From contig CAVSAT010000001.1 of NCBI GenBank assembly GCA_963726005.1, forward strand, positions 124,001 through 188,000: a stretch of 64,000 bases of DNA, in the 5' to 3' direction. Each line of letters opens with the position of its first letter. Positions within the stretch are counted from its first letter, which is position 1. Source of the DNA: Bog-473 sp963726005 (GTDB lineage: Bacteria > Actinomycetota > Acidimicrobiia > Acidimicrobiales > RAAP-2). Shown here in pieces: positions 55,039-63,746 of this stretch. Below the pieces are notes generated by a model. It saw nothing but the letters and a program-made list of their open reading frames with translations, was not told the origin of the DNA and made no database searches. A program made the position numbers and the translations under genes.

Positions 55039-55074
55039 TTTCATCTTTCATTTTCATCTTTGGCTTTCATCTTT
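55039..55074. repeat. Three direct repeats TTTCATCTTT at 13-bp spacing
   Basis: Perfect copies lie at 55039-55048, 55052-55061 and 55065-55074, with 3-bp spacers. They sit in an AT-rich island of the 182-bp gap before the HNH gene. Regular spacing of slightly more than one helix turn suggests iterons or an operator. Confidence 0.75.
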
Positions 55075-55193
55075 GCGACGGGCAGCGGGCTCCCCGGAGA
55101 ACGCTGACATCGGAGAACGGTCGCACCACAGCGCGAGTCGCGTCGCGAAATTCAGACATTTCTTCCGCCGAATTGTCACAACTCCGTGCTTGC

Positions 55194-56381
55194 ATGAGCT
55201 CGATGCAGTTGCAAGCTTTTGCAGAATCGCTCGATGCCCTCGTCGCATCGGGAGCGGCCAACTACGGCGACTGCGCCTCCATGGAGGAGCTGCACCGGCT
55301 CTCGGCTCGCTTCGAAGCGTTCGTCACCGAGGCCACTGCCGCCTTCGAGACGAACGAGGAGTGGGCCGCCGACGGGGCCAAGACGGCCGCCGCGTGGATC
55401 GCGACGCGCTGTCGGGTGCCCCGCAGTGCCGCGAAGCGCAGGGTGCGCCTCGGGCGGTCGCTTCGCCACCTACCCGACTGCGCGCGGGCCTGGCGCGACG
55501 GGGAGATCGGGGTCGACCAGGCCAAGGCGATCGCGGGGGCCCGGCGGCATCGCACCGAGGCCTCCATGACCCGGGATGAGGCGATGCTCGTCGCCCAGGC
55601 CACCGAGATGGGATTCGAGGACTTCTACCGGGCGCTCAGTTACTGGAAGCAGCTGGCCGACTCCGACGGAGCCGACGCCGACGAGGTGGAGCGCACGGCC
55701 GCTCGCAACGTCTACCTCGAGGCGAGCGTCGACGGAATGTGGCTCGGGCAGATGACGCTCGACCCGATTTCGGGCACGACTGTGTCGGCTGAGCTCAATC
55801 GCCTGGAGCACGCGCTGTTCGAGGCCGACTGCGCCGAGGCCAGGGAACACCTTGGTCGGACGCCCCGCCTCGACGAACTGGCGCGGACATCGGCCCAGCG
55901 CCGGGCCGATGCACTCGTAGAGATGGCGACGCGGAGCCGTACCGCTTCGGCCGAGGGCATTCGTCCCGCCCCGCTCTTCACCGTCTTCGTCGGCTACGAA
56001 ACCCTGCACGGGCGGATCTGCGAACTGGAGAACGGCACCGTCCTCGCCCCTTCGGCCCTGATGCCCTGGATGGAATCGGCCTACTTCGAGCGCGCCATCT
56101 TCTCGTTGGGCAGCCGCGTCGACGTCAGCGCCCGGGCCAGACTCTTCACGGGTGGGACACGGCGGGCCCTCGAGGTGCGCGACCGGATGTGCACCCACCC
56201 CTACTGCTACGAGCCGGCGGAGAACTGCCAGGCCGACCACATCGAGCCCTATGCAGAGGGCGGGCCCACCACCCAGGAGAACGGCCGGCTGCTCTGCGGC
56301 TTCCACAACCGCCTGCGCATCCAGCGGGCGCAACGAGGGCGACCACCGCCTGGCCGGGCGGTGGCGGCCGGAGGCCCGTAG
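55194..56381 (+). CDS. DUF222 / HNH endonuclease domain protein
   Basis: A 395-aa protein. The N-terminal 300 residues are the DUF222 (13E12 repeat) domain: GAKTAAAWIATRCRVPRSAA, GEIGVDQAKAIAGARRHR, LDPISGTTVSAELNRLEHAL. The C-terminus is an HNH domain with zinc Cys: RMCTHPYCYEPAENCQADHI, then EPYAEGGPTTQENGRLLCG and FHNRLR. Such proteins are multi-copy in actinobacteria and often tied to mobile DNA, though their action is unknown. ATG 55194 is taken; a TTG at 55173 is possible. The repeats at 55039 lie just upstream. Confidence 0.9.
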   Translation: MSSMQLQAFAESLDALVASGAANYGDCASMEELHRLSARFEAFVTEATAAFETNEEWAADGAKTAAAWIATRCRVPRSAAKRRVRLGRSLRHLPDCARAWRDGEIGVDQAKAIAGARRHRTEASMTRDEAMLVAQATEMGFEDFYRALSYWKQLADSDGADADEVERTAARNVYLEASVDGMWLGQMTLDPISGTTVSAELNRLEHALFEADCAEAREHLGRTPRLDELARTSAQRRADALVEMATRSRTASAEGIRPAPLFTVFVGYETLHGRICELENGTVLAPSALMPWMESAYFERAIFSLGSRVDVSARARLFTGGTRRALEVRDRMCTHPYCYEPAENCQADHIEPYAEGGPTTQENGRLLCGFHNRLRIQRAQRGRPPPGRAVAAGGP

Positions 56382-56444
56382 TCGGGCCGTCCGGCGGCGA
56401 GGCGGCCGACACCCCGGCCCGACCCAACTCAATGTGAGGAACCC

Positions 56445-57200
56445 TCAGCGTGCGTCAGCGACGAGGAGCCGGTAGCCCAAGTCCACCTGATCGAGTTGGT
56501 CGAGGTCCCCGTGACGCCGCGCCCACGCGCCGTTGGCGAGATCCGCCTCCAGCCGGCCGATGCCCCGCCTGATGACGGCCGGGTCGGCCAGCGCCAGACC
56601 CGAGCAGTTGGCCTGGACGCCGGCGTCGAGATACGCGTCCGGTCGGCACCAGTAGCCGCCGAGCACGCCGTCCTCCATGTCGCGCGGGACGAACAGTGGG
56701 ACCGACGTCGTCGCGCCGATGGCCGCGGCGATCTCGTCGGAACCCGGAGCGCAACGCCTCGTGTGGTCGGCGACCTCGGGCAGATACTCCTCGAGCAACC
56801 AGAACCTGGCATGTCGTTCGAAGTCGATGGCCAGCACCACCCGACGGGGAGCGATGCGGCACAGCTCCGACAGTCCCGTTGCCGCGTCGTCCCAGTGGTG
56901 CACGGTCAGGATCGCCAGGGCGACGTCCGCACACGCGTCGGACAGAGGCAGGGACGACGCACTGGCACGCAGGGCAGGCGCGGCGCCGGTGGGGCGCTGG
57001 GCCAACATGACCACGGAAGGCTCGACCGCGACGACGGCGCAGTGGGTCGGCTCGTAGGAGCCGGCGCCGGCGCCGACGTTGACGACCAGTCCGTCGGCAT
57101 CGACGCCGAGATGCTCCGTGAGCACCCTCGCCCAGCGCGGGTCCGGCCGCCGGTGCGCGACGTAGCCCAGCCCGATGGTGTCGTAGACGGGCGAGGTCAC
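56445..57200 (-). CDS. Class I SAM-dependent methyltransferase
   Basis: A 251-aa protein. SAM motif I is LVVNVGAGAGSYEPTHCAVV with the acidic VAVEPS after it; ADVALAILTVHHWDDAATGL and ELCRIAPRRVVLAIDFER are motifs II and III. The overall build is of the UbiE/ArsM-like methyltransferase group. YDTIGLGYVAHRRPDPRW at the N-terminus is typical of a large set of small-molecule methyltransferases. It starts at GTG 57200. It is next to the thiolase operon with a 33-bp gap, on the same strand, so it may be co-transcribed. Confidence 0.88.
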   Translation of the reverse strand: MTSPVYDTIGLGYVAHRRPDPRWARVLTEHLGVDADGLVVNVGAGAGSYEPTHCAVVAVEPSVVMLAQRPTGAAPALRASASSLPLSDACADVALAILTVHHWDDAATGLSELCRIAPRRVVLAIDFERHARFWLLEEYLPEVADHTRRCAPGSDEIAAAIGATTSVPLFVPRDMEDGVLGGYWCRPDAYLDAGVQANCSGLALADPAVIRRGIGRLEADLANGAWARRHGDLDQLDQVDLGYRLLVADAR

Positions 57201-57233
57201 CGCAGCCGTGCCCAGCCCGAGCGGCCGAAGCCC

Positions 57234-58445
57234 TTAGGCGGCCGCCTTCTCCAAGATGTGCACCCCGCAGGCCGAGCCGAGGCCGATCACGTGCGTCAGG
57301 CCGACCTTGGCGCCCTCGATCTGGCGGTCACCCGCCTCGCCGCGGAGGTGGGTGGTGACCTCCCACACGTTTGCGATGCCGGTCGCCGCGATCGGGTGGC
57401 CCTTGGACTCGAGGCCCCCCGAGACGTTGACCGGGGTCTCGCCATCACGCCAGGTCGCACCGGACTTGAAGAAGTCGGCGGCGCCGCCCTGCTCGCAGAG
57501 CATGAGGTTGTCGTAGTGGACCAGCTCGGCCGTGGCGAAGCAGTCGTGGAGCTCCACGAGGTTCAGGTCCTGGGGCCCAACGCCCGCCTGTTCGTAGGCC
57601 TGGGTGGCCGCGTTGCGCGTGAGCGTGTTGACGTTCGGCAGGATCTGGCACGCCTCCTCCCACGGGTCGGTGGTGAGGATGGACGCCGAGATCTTGACCG
57701 CGCGCTTCTGCTGCTCCAGCGAGAGGGTCTTGAGCTTCGAGCCCGAGACGACCACTGCCGCGGCGGCGCCGTCGCAGTTGGCCGAGCACATCGGCCGCGT
57801 GTTGGGGTAGGCGATCATCACGTCGCCCATGATCTCCTCGAGGGACATCTTCTTGGTGTAAGCCGCCAGGGGGTTCAGCGTCGAATGCGTGTGGTTCTTC
57901 TCGCTGATCTTGGCGAACAGCTCGAAGCTCGTGCCGCCGTAACGGTGGCCGTACTCCATGCCGATCTGGGCGAAGACCCCGGGCATCGTCTCGGTGCCGA
58001 CGCGCCCGTCGATGGCGGCGACCGACCCGTAGCGGCCCGAGGGCGTGAAGGTGTTGTCGTCGCTCTTGCGGCTGCCGCCGGCGAGGAGACCCGCGCCGGC
58101 CAGCTTCTCGACGCCGAACGCGAGTCCCATGTCGGTCTCGCCGGCCTTGATAGACATGCACACGACGCGCAGCGCAGTGGCCCCGGTGGCGCACGCGTTC
58201 GACACGTTGTACACCGGGATGCCGGTCTGCCCCATTTGCTTCTGGACCACCTGCCCGATGGGCAGCGCGCCACCCATGAGGTTGCCGGCACCGATGATGC
58301 CCATGTCCTTCATGGTCACCCCGCCGTCGGCGAGCGCGCCCCGCACCGCTTCGGCGGCCAGGTCGGTGGTGTCCTTGTCGGGGTGCTTGCCGAATTTGGT
58401 CATGTGGATGCCCAGGACCCACAGCTCTTCGGATGCCGATGCCAT
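57234..58445 (-). CDS. Thiolase, SCP-X / lipid-transfer type
   Basis: A 403-aa thiolase-fold enzyme. The active Cys is in YNVSNACATGATALRVVCM; HDCFATAELVHYDNL and GLESKGHPIAATGIANVWEV hold the catalytic His, and GLGSACGVHILEKA the C-terminal Cys. This branch pairs with DUF35 proteins and acts in side-chain degradation of sterols or branched lipids, often as retro-aldolase or thiolase. ATG 58443-58445 has GGGAGG nine bases upstream; a TTG at 58454 is possible. The DUF35 gene overlaps or abuts its start, so the two form a complex. Confidence 0.92.
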   Translation of the reverse strand: MASASEELWVLGIHMTKFGKHPDKDTTDLAAEAVRGALADGGVTMKDMGIIGAGNLMGGALPIGQVVQKQMGQTGIPVYNVSNACATGATALRVVCMSIKAGETDMGLAFGVEKLAGAGLLAGGSRKSDDNTFTPSGRYGSVAAIDGRVGTETMPGVFAQIGMEYGHRYGGTSFELFAKISEKNHTHSTLNPLAAYTKKMSLEEIMGDVMIAYPNTRPMCSANCDGAAAAVVVSGSKLKTLSLEQQKRAVKISASILTTDPWEEACQILPNVNTLTRNAATQAYEQAGVGPQDLNLVELHDCFATAELVHYDNLMLCEQGGAADFFKSGATWRDGETPVNVSGGLESKGHPIAATGIANVWEVTTHLRGEAGDRQIEGAKVGLTHVIGLGSACGVHILEKAAA

Positions 58446-58450
58446 GTCGC

Positions 58451-58849
58451 TCAACCTCCCAGTGGTTCGAAGCCGAACCCGACGGCTTCGGTTCCGTTGT
58501 CGTCCGTGCCGATCACCTCGGTGGCCAGGCGCACCTTCATGCCCAGCGACACGTGCTCAGGGTCGGGTGTCACGTTGATCAGGTTCGCCCGCACGCTCGT
58601 GCCCTCGCAGTCGACGACCGCTGCGACGAAGGGCACCGGGACGCCCGGCGCGGCGAAGGCCACGATGGTGAAGGCGCGCACCTCACCCGTGCCGGGCACC
58701 CGCACCTTCGTGAAGTCGGTCCCCTCGCACGCGGCACACGCGTTGCGACGGTCGAAGAAGCGGGCGCCGCACGCGGTGCACTCGTTGGCGACCAGATGAG
58801 GGTCGTTCCCCGGCTCCAGGTAGTCAACGAGTGGAATCTGCTGCGCCAT
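58451..58849 (-). CDS. DUF35 OB-fold/zinc-ribbon acyl-CoA-associated protein
   Basis: A 132-aa protein. A rubredoxin-like zinc ribbon has two CxxC pairs (ANECTACGARFFDRRNACAA followed by CEG), and the C-terminal OB-fold has GEVRAFTIVAFAAPGVPVPF and RANLINV. Such proteins bind CoA esters and partner with SCP-X thiolases in lipid degradation. It is the first gene of the thiolase unit. Its start faces the palindromes at 58871-58916 in the gap to the aldo/keto reductase. Confidence 0.92.
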   Translation of the reverse strand: MAQQIPLVDYLEPGNDPHLVANECTACGARFFDRRNACAACEGTDFTKVRVPGTGEVRAFTIVAFAAPGVPVPFVAAVVDCEGTSVRANLINVTPDPEHVSLGMKVRLATEVIGTDDNGTEAVGFGFEPLGG

Positions 58850-58870
58850 GGTGCCCCCATGTCTCGGGTC

Positions 58871-58885
58871 GAGAATTGTGTTCTC
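58871..58885. promoter_or_regulatory. Palindromic operator GAGAA-N5-TTCTC
   Basis: GAGAATTGTGTTCTC is a perfect 5-bp inverted repeat with 5-bp centre; with flanks it is a near-palindrome of 19 bp. It lies 22 bp before the DUF35 start codon in the 107-bp divergent gap. The form fits TetR-type repressors of lipid genes. Confidence 0.55.
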
Positions 58886-58888
58886 AAT

Positions 58889-58916
58889 CTAGCGGGACCC
58901 CGAAAACATCCGCTAG
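58889..58916. promoter_or_regulatory. Second inverted repeat in the divergent gap
   Basis: CTAGCGG (58889-58895) and CCGCTAG (58910-58916) are perfect 7-bp arms with a 14-base centre, three bases from the first palindrome. It lies 40 bp before the aldo/keto reductase start and could be a second regulator site or a 5' hairpin. Confidence 0.4.
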
Positions 58917-58956
58917 TCCGGGCACTTTCGTGCGCCGGCCCGTTATGGTCCACCCC

Positions 58957-59928
58957 ATGCGCTACACACACCTGGGGCGGACAGGCCTCACCGTCAGCCG
59001 CGTCTGTCTGGGCACCATGAATTTTGGGCCCGAGACGGACGAGCCCACCTCGTTTTCCATCATGGACGCCGGACTGGAGGCCGGGATCAACTTCTTCGAC
59101 ACCGCCAACGTCTACGGGCGCTCCAAGGGTCGGGGGGCCACCGAGGAGATCGTCGGGCGCTGGCTCGCCCAGGGCGGTGGCCGCCGGGAGAAGACCGTGC
59201 TCGCCACTAAGCTGTACGGGGACATGGGGGAGTGGCCCAACGAGGGCAGGCTCTCGGCGCTCAACATCCGGCGGGCCTGCGACGCCAGCCTGCGCCGCCT
59301 CCAGACCGATTACATCGACCTCTACCAGATGCACCACGTCGACCGCCGCAGCGGCTGGGACGAGATCTGGGAGGCCATGGAGGTCCTGCGGGTCCAGGGC
59401 AAGATCCTCTACGTCGGCTCCTCCAATTTCGCGGGCTGGCACATCGCACGGGCCCAGGAGGCCGCGGCCCGGCGCGACTTCATGGGTCTGGTCAGCGAGC
59501 AGTCGATCTACAACCTCATCGTGCGCGACGTCGAACGCGAGGTGCTCCCGGCGGCAGAGACCTACGGGTTGGGCGTCATCCCCTGGTCGCCGCTCCAGGG
59601 CGGCTTGCTCGGCGGCGTCGTGCGCAAGGAGCGCGACGGCAGCCGTCGCTACGCCGGCCGCGCCGCGCAGACCATCGAGGAGCGCCGGCCCCAGCTCGAG
59701 GCCTACGAGGACCTGTGTGCGGAGTTGGGCGAGGATCCGGGCACCATCGGGCTGGCCTGGCTGCTGACCCGCCCCGCCGTCACGGGCCCCATCGTCGGGC
59801 CGCGCACACCGGAGCACCTCGAATCGGCCCTGCGCGCCGTGGAGGTCACGCTCGACGACAAGGCCCTGGCCCGCCTCGACGAGCTGTTCCCTGGCCACAA
59901 GACGGCGCCAGAGGACTACGCCTGGTGA
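58957..59928 (+). CDS. Aldo/keto reductase
   Basis: A 323-aa NADPH-dependent aldo/keto reductase. The tetrad: Asp and Tyr in FFDTANVYGRSKGRG, Lys in VLATKLYGDMG, His in YQMHHVD. SSNFAGWHIARAQEAAARRD, GVIPWSPLQGGLLGG and GPIVGPRTPEHLESAL are typical. It starts at ATG 58957. It is divergent from the thiolase/DUF35 pair and shares their gap with two inverted repeats, so it may be co-regulated and act on a lipid or steroid aldehyde or ketone; that is inference. Confidence 0.92.
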   Translation: MRYTHLGRTGLTVSRVCLGTMNFGPETDEPTSFSIMDAGLEAGINFFDTANVYGRSKGRGATEEIVGRWLAQGGGRREKTVLATKLYGDMGEWPNEGRLSALNIRRACDASLRRLQTDYIDLYQMHHVDRRSGWDEIWEAMEVLRVQGKILYVGSSNFAGWHIARAQEAAARRDFMGLVSEQSIYNLIVRDVEREVLPAAETYGLGVIPWSPLQGGLLGGVVRKERDGSRRYAGRAAQTIEERRPQLEAYEDLCAELGEDPGTIGLAWLLTRPAVTGPIVGPRTPEHLESALRAVEVTLDDKALARLDELFPGHKTAPEDYAW

Positions 59929-59988
59929 GCGCCCTACCCCCGGCGCCGTAACGGCTCACCGCTCCCACCAGCTCCGGGGCTCAGCGGC

Positions 59989-62241
59989 TCAGCGGGTCGA
60001 GGGCTTCCCCGTTCCCGCCAGTTCGGGTTCGGGCTCGGTGCCCGGCTCGTCCACCCGAGGGGAGGCCAGGTCGTCGGGGTCGACCGCGAGCTTCGGCAGG
60101 ATCCGGTCCAGCCGGGCGGGGAACCACCAGTTGGCCTTGCCGAAGAGCATCATGATCGACGGCACGATCGCCATCCGGATCAAGACGGCGTCGACCAGGA
60201 TGCCGCCCGCCAGCCCGATGCCGAACTCCTTGATCACACGCTCGCCGCCGAGGATGAACGAGCCGAACACCAGGATCATGATCAGCGCCGCGGCGGTGAT
60301 GGTCTTGCCGGTGGAAGCCAGGCCGTTGCGCACCGCCATCTTGTTGTCACCGCCGGACTTGATGTACTCCTCGTGCATGCGCGAGACGAGGAAGACCTGG
60401 TAGTCCATGGAAAGTCCGAACAGAATGGCGAAGAGCATCACGGGGAGGAACGCCTCCACGGGGCTCGTGCCGGTGAGCCCGATCAGCGAAGCCAGGTCGC
60501 CCCACTGGAAGACGGCGACCACGATGCCGAAGGCGGCCCCGATCGAGAGCAGGTTCATGATGGCCGCCGTGAGCGGTATCAGGAAGCTCCGGAACACGGT
60601 CATCAACAGCAGGAACGACAACAGGACCACCAGGCCGATGAACAACGGCAGCTTGGCACTGAGCACGTTGGAGAAGTCGATATAGATGGCCGTGTCCCCG
60701 CCCACCAACAGATTGACCCCCGAGTTGCCGACGGCCTGGGGGATGGTGACGTCGCGCAGCTGGTTGACAAGGTTCGTCGTCGTGGCGTCCTGGGGCGCCG
60801 AGTCGGGATAGACGTTCATGAGCATGACGTCGCCGCTGCCCGTCTTGCTTGGGATGTACTGCGGCTGGGCCACGCGGGCCACGTCAGGCTGCTGCGAGAC
60901 GTCGTGCGCAACCGTGTCGATCGTCTGCCGCTGATCGGGCTGCACCACCCCCACGAGCACCAGCGGCCCGTTGAAGCCGGGCCCGAACCCCCTGGAGAGC
61001 ATGTCGAAGGCGACCCGGGTCGGGGTGCCCGCCGGATCCGTTCCCTGGTCCGCCGAGCCCAGGCGGAGCGAGAAGAAGGGCAGGGCGATGATGACGATCA
61101 AGAGCAGCGCGCCGCCGGCGGACACCCACGGGTACCGCTGCACCCAGTCGGCCCACTTGGGCCAGAAGCCCTTGCTGTCCGCGCCGACGATCCGGGGGCC
61201 GTTCTCGGCCAGGTTCCGCTTCTGCTTGCGGCTCATCACCTTGGGGCCGATGAACCCCAGCATGGCGGGCAGCAGTGTGAGCGCAGCGACCATGGTCAGC
61301 GCGACCCCGATGGCGGCCGCCACGGCCAGCCCGTACAGGAAGCTGACGCCGAGGGCGAACATGCCGAGCAGCGCGATGCAGACGATGATCCCGGCGAAGA
61401 GGACCGCCCGGCCCGAGGTGTTGACCGCATTGACGATCGAGTCCTCCGTGTCCCGCCCGGCGACGAGGCCCTGGCGGTGCCGCGTCACGATGAAGAGGGC
61501 ATAGTCCACACCGACGCCGAGCCCGATCAGCAGCATCAGTTCGGGCGAGATCGAGGGCATCCCGATGACATGGCTGAGCATGCCGATGACGCCGACGGCG
61601 GTACCCAGCGCCAACATGGCCGAGATGATCGGGAGGAGGGCGGCGAAGACGGAGCCGAAGACGAGCAACAGGACGATCAGGGCGAGCAGCACCCCGAGCC
61701 CGGTGCTGCTGAACGACGGATTGTTGGCATTCTCGGCCAGCTGTCCGGTGACGGAGACGGTCAGCCCGTCGCCCGACGTCTTGATCACCGTGTCAACGAA
61801 GTTCTTGGCTTCGGTGTGCCCGATGTTGTTCGACTGTTTGTCGAAGGGGACCTGGAAGAACCCAACCGTCCGGTTGGCGTTGATGTCGGTCGTGTTGACC
61901 AGGTTGCCCGCCGCATCGTAGGGAGTGGTCACGGGCGTCACGTTGGGCAGCTTGTTGATCTCGTCGACCAACTTGTTGATGCGCAACCCGACGTTGGGGT
62001 CGGTCAGCCTGGCGTTCCCGGACGTTCCGAAGACGACTTCCTCCGTGTCCCCCGAATGGGACGGCGCCACCGACTTCAACAGGTTGATGGCGTCGAAGGA
62101 CTGCGTGTGCGGGAACTGGAAGTTGTTCGAGTAACTCGTGCCGACCGATGACACGATGGCGATGGAGCTCACGAGAACTGCCAGCCACAGCAGGACGACG
62201 ACACGGCGATGGCGGACACACCACCCGGCCAGGGTGCGCAT
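59989..62241 (-). CDS. MMPL / RND family lipid or drug exporter
   Basis: A 750-aa RND transporter with the usual duplication: twelve helices and two large outer loops. The first helix is RVVVLLWLAVLVSSIAIVSS. ELMLLIGLGVGVDYALFIVT with RHRQGL and FAILFGLSMDYQVFLVSRMH are the paired G-x-D-Y motifs that carry protons; TTSNL-type loop residues lie between. MMPL proteins export lipids or siderophores in mycolate and related bacteria. ATG 62239-62241 behind GAGGAG. The C-terminus is hydrophilic (ELAGTGKPSTR). No lipid synthesis genes are directly linked. Confidence 0.93.
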   Translation of the reverse strand: MRTLAGWCVRHRRVVVLLWLAVLVSSIAIVSSVGTSYSNNFQFPHTQSFDAINLLKSVAPSHSGDTEEVVFGTSGNARLTDPNVGLRINKLVDEINKLPNVTPVTTPYDAAGNLVNTTDINANRTVGFFQVPFDKQSNNIGHTEAKNFVDTVIKTSGDGLTVSVTGQLAENANNPSFSSTGLGVLLALIVLLLVFGSVFAALLPIISAMLALGTAVGVIGMLSHVIGMPSISPELMLLIGLGVGVDYALFIVTRHRQGLVAGRDTEDSIVNAVNTSGRAVLFAGIIVCIALLGMFALGVSFLYGLAVAAAIGVALTMVAALTLLPAMLGFIGPKVMSRKQKRNLAENGPRIVGADSKGFWPKWADWVQRYPWVSAGGALLLIVIIALPFFSLRLGSADQGTDPAGTPTRVAFDMLSRGFGPGFNGPLVLVGVVQPDQRQTIDTVAHDVSQQPDVARVAQPQYIPSKTGSGDVMLMNVYPDSAPQDATTTNLVNQLRDVTIPQAVGNSGVNLLVGGDTAIYIDFSNVLSAKLPLFIGLVVLLSFLLLMTVFRSFLIPLTAAIMNLLSIGAAFGIVVAVFQWGDLASLIGLTGTSPVEAFLPVMLFAILFGLSMDYQVFLVSRMHEEYIKSGGDNKMAVRNGLASTGKTITAAALIMILVFGSFILGGERVIKEFGIGLAGGILVDAVLIRMAIVPSIMMLFGKANWWFPARLDRILPKLAVDPDDLASPRVDEPGTEPEPELAGTGKPSTR

Positions 62242-62332
62242 TAGGTGGATCTCCTCAGGAACGCTCGGCGGCACCGGGGGCGGACGCCACGGGAATGGTG
62301 CGATCGTACTTCCGGCGCGGGGCGCCCTCCGT

Positions 62333-62812
62333 TCAGCCGGCGCCCGCCAGGCCGAGGTGCACCAAGGCGTTGAAGACGGGCAGCGCCAGTCGGTCGGCCG
62401 AGGTGGCCGACCGCGCCACCAGGCGCCCGGCCAGGACGGGGTGGTGCTCCGGGATCTCGAAGAATTGGCGCAGGCTCAGGGTGAAGAGCGTGAGCGGTGA
62501 AAGCGCCACGACGGCGATGGAAGAGCGAACCCGGTTGAGAATCGAGTGTTCGGACCACGACTCACCCCGACTCAGCAGTCCAATGGGGGTGTCGTCGCGT
62601 TGCACCACCGCGTGGCCGCCGGCGATGACGTGCCACAGGCGGACGGGCACGTCCTGGGCCTGGACCACTTGCCCGGGGTGGGCGGTCGAGATGTCGCACC
62701 GCGCCGCGATCTCCCGGAGCTCCCTCTCGGCGAGACCGGAGAACAGCTCGAGGGAGCGCAGGGCCTTCGCCGGGTCGTCGTCGGTCTCGAGGTGGGGGGT
62801 GTGAGGACGCAC
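62333..62812 (-). CDS. Cyclic-nucleotide-binding-fold protein without DNA-binding domain
   Basis: A 159-aa protein from GTG 62812. It has one Crp-type sensor domain: LELFSGLAERELREIAARCD, AHPGQVVQAQDVPVRLWHVI and GHAVVQRDDTPIGLLSRGES. There is no helix-turn-helix, and the cNMP phosphate-binding cassette (R-x-A/S-A) is not clear. It may regulate the MMPL transporter or sense membrane state; this is inference. It begins 3 bp after the DUF1707 gene, so they form one unit. Confidence 0.75.
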   Translation of the reverse strand: MRPHTPHLETDDDPAKALRSLELFSGLAERELREIAARCDISTAHPGQVVQAQDVPVRLWHVIAGGHAVVQRDDTPIGLLSRGESWSEHSILNRVRSSIAVVALSPLTLFTLSLRQFFEIPEHHPVLAGRLVARSATSADRLALPVFNALVHLGLAGAG

Positions 62813-62815
62813 GGC

Positions 62816-63289
62816 TCAGTGGTCCATGGCCGAGCTCGACCGACTGGCGCCGGCAGCGCCGTGGTAGTGGTGCCAGTGGGAATGACCGATCGCCCTTCGC
62901 CACACCATGAAGCCCACGATGGCGAAGAGGAACCAGGGCACGTGGTAGAGCGGATAGAAGGGGATGGTTGCCCCGGCGAGAAGGGCGACGAACGCCACGA
63001 GGAAGACCCAGGGCAGGACCCGCCGGTGCCGCGGCGGTGGCGGAGGCGCCTCGCTCGGCAGCCGCGGCAGGTCGTGGAACAGCCCGTTGAGGTCGCCGCG
63101 CGTCGTCGCGGACATGGCGGTGTCGAGTCGCGTCTTGAATTCGGACTCGTCGAGGCGACCCTCGGCGTAGTGGCGCGAAAGCTTGTCGGCCACCGCGTTG
63201 CGCTCGTCGTCCGAGGCGCGCAGGTTGGCATCAGTGGTCTGCATGTCGCGGCGGCTCATCGGGTAGGCGGGGTCCCAGCGGTAGCGCAT
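62816..63289 (-). CDS. DUF1707 domain protein with two membrane helices
   Basis: A 157-aa protein from ATG 63287-63289 behind GAGGAGACC. The DUF1707 domain reads NLRASDDERNAVADKLSRHY, AEGRLDESEFKTRLDTAMSA. A Pro-rich linker and two helices follow (VFLVAFVALLAGATIPFYPL and VPWFLFAIVGFMVWRRAIG). The end is His-rich (GHSHWHHYHG), which may bind metal. DUF1707 proteins are common in actinobacteria and often sit near PspC proteins, as here. They are thought to act in membrane stress. Confidence 0.88.
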   Translation of the reverse strand: MRYRWDPAYPMSRRDMQTTDANLRASDDERNAVADKLSRHYAEGRLDESEFKTRLDTAMSATTRGDLNGLFHDLPRLPSEAPPPPPRHRRVLPWVFLVAFVALLAGATIPFYPLYHVPWFLFAIVGFMVWRRAIGHSHWHHYHGAAGASRSSSAMDH

Positions 63290-63410
63290 CGGGTCTCCTC
63301 TCGGTTGAAGGTCTGACGGGTCTGGCTGGTCTGGCGGGAGCGGGTCAGGATCTGTCGGTGTCGTTCGGCGGTCGGACGCAGATGCTCGCAAGCGGGTGTG
63401 ACGTGCGCGC

Positions 63411-63746
63411 TCAGTACGCGCTGCGGGCCCGCTCGTGTGCGAGCAGCTCTTCCGCGACCGAGACGTCACTGTCCTCGTCGGGGATCAGGAGCCATCCGGC
63501 CACGTAGAGCGGCACCGCCACGCCACCGAGAAAGGCCAGCGCGACGAAGCCGATGCGGACGATCGTCGGGTCGACGTCGAAGTAGTCGGCCACGCCGGCG
63601 GCCACGCCTCCGAGCATGCGGCCGGGTCCGGCACGGTGGAGGCGTTGCTCGCGGGCCGGCCCGGGTCCCGGCGGCTCGGTCGGGGGGAGCTGGGAGGGCT
63701 GCTCGGTGGCCGAGGCGCCTGGGGTCTCTTCTGGTGCGGTGTCCAT
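63411..63746 (-). CDS. PspC domain membrane protein
   Basis: A 111-aa protein from ATG 63744-63746. A Pro/Glu-rich head leads to the PspC domain: RAGPGRMLGGVAAGVADYFD, VDPTIVRIGFVALAFLGGVA and VPLYVAGWLLIPDEDSD. PspC is a membrane sensor of the phage-shock response; in actinobacteria such domains also head histidine kinases. It belongs with the DUF1707 gene. The 250 bp from 63750 to the window end hold no gene I can support. Confidence 0.88.
   Translation of the reverse strand: MDTAPEETPGASATEQPSQLPPTEPPGPGPAREQRLHRAGPGRMLGGVAAGVADYFDVDPTIVRIGFVALAFLGGVAVPLYVAGWLLIPDEDSDVSVAEELLAHERARSAY

Noticed and set aside
56496..58799. A 767-codon plus-strand open frame opposite the methyltransferase, thiolase and DUF35 genes
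   Set aside because: Antisense to three recognised genes; no signal of its own.
60373..62151. A 592-codon plus-strand open frame opposite the MMPL gene
   Set aside because: Antisense shadow of a membrane protein, made of charged low-complexity text without family motifs.
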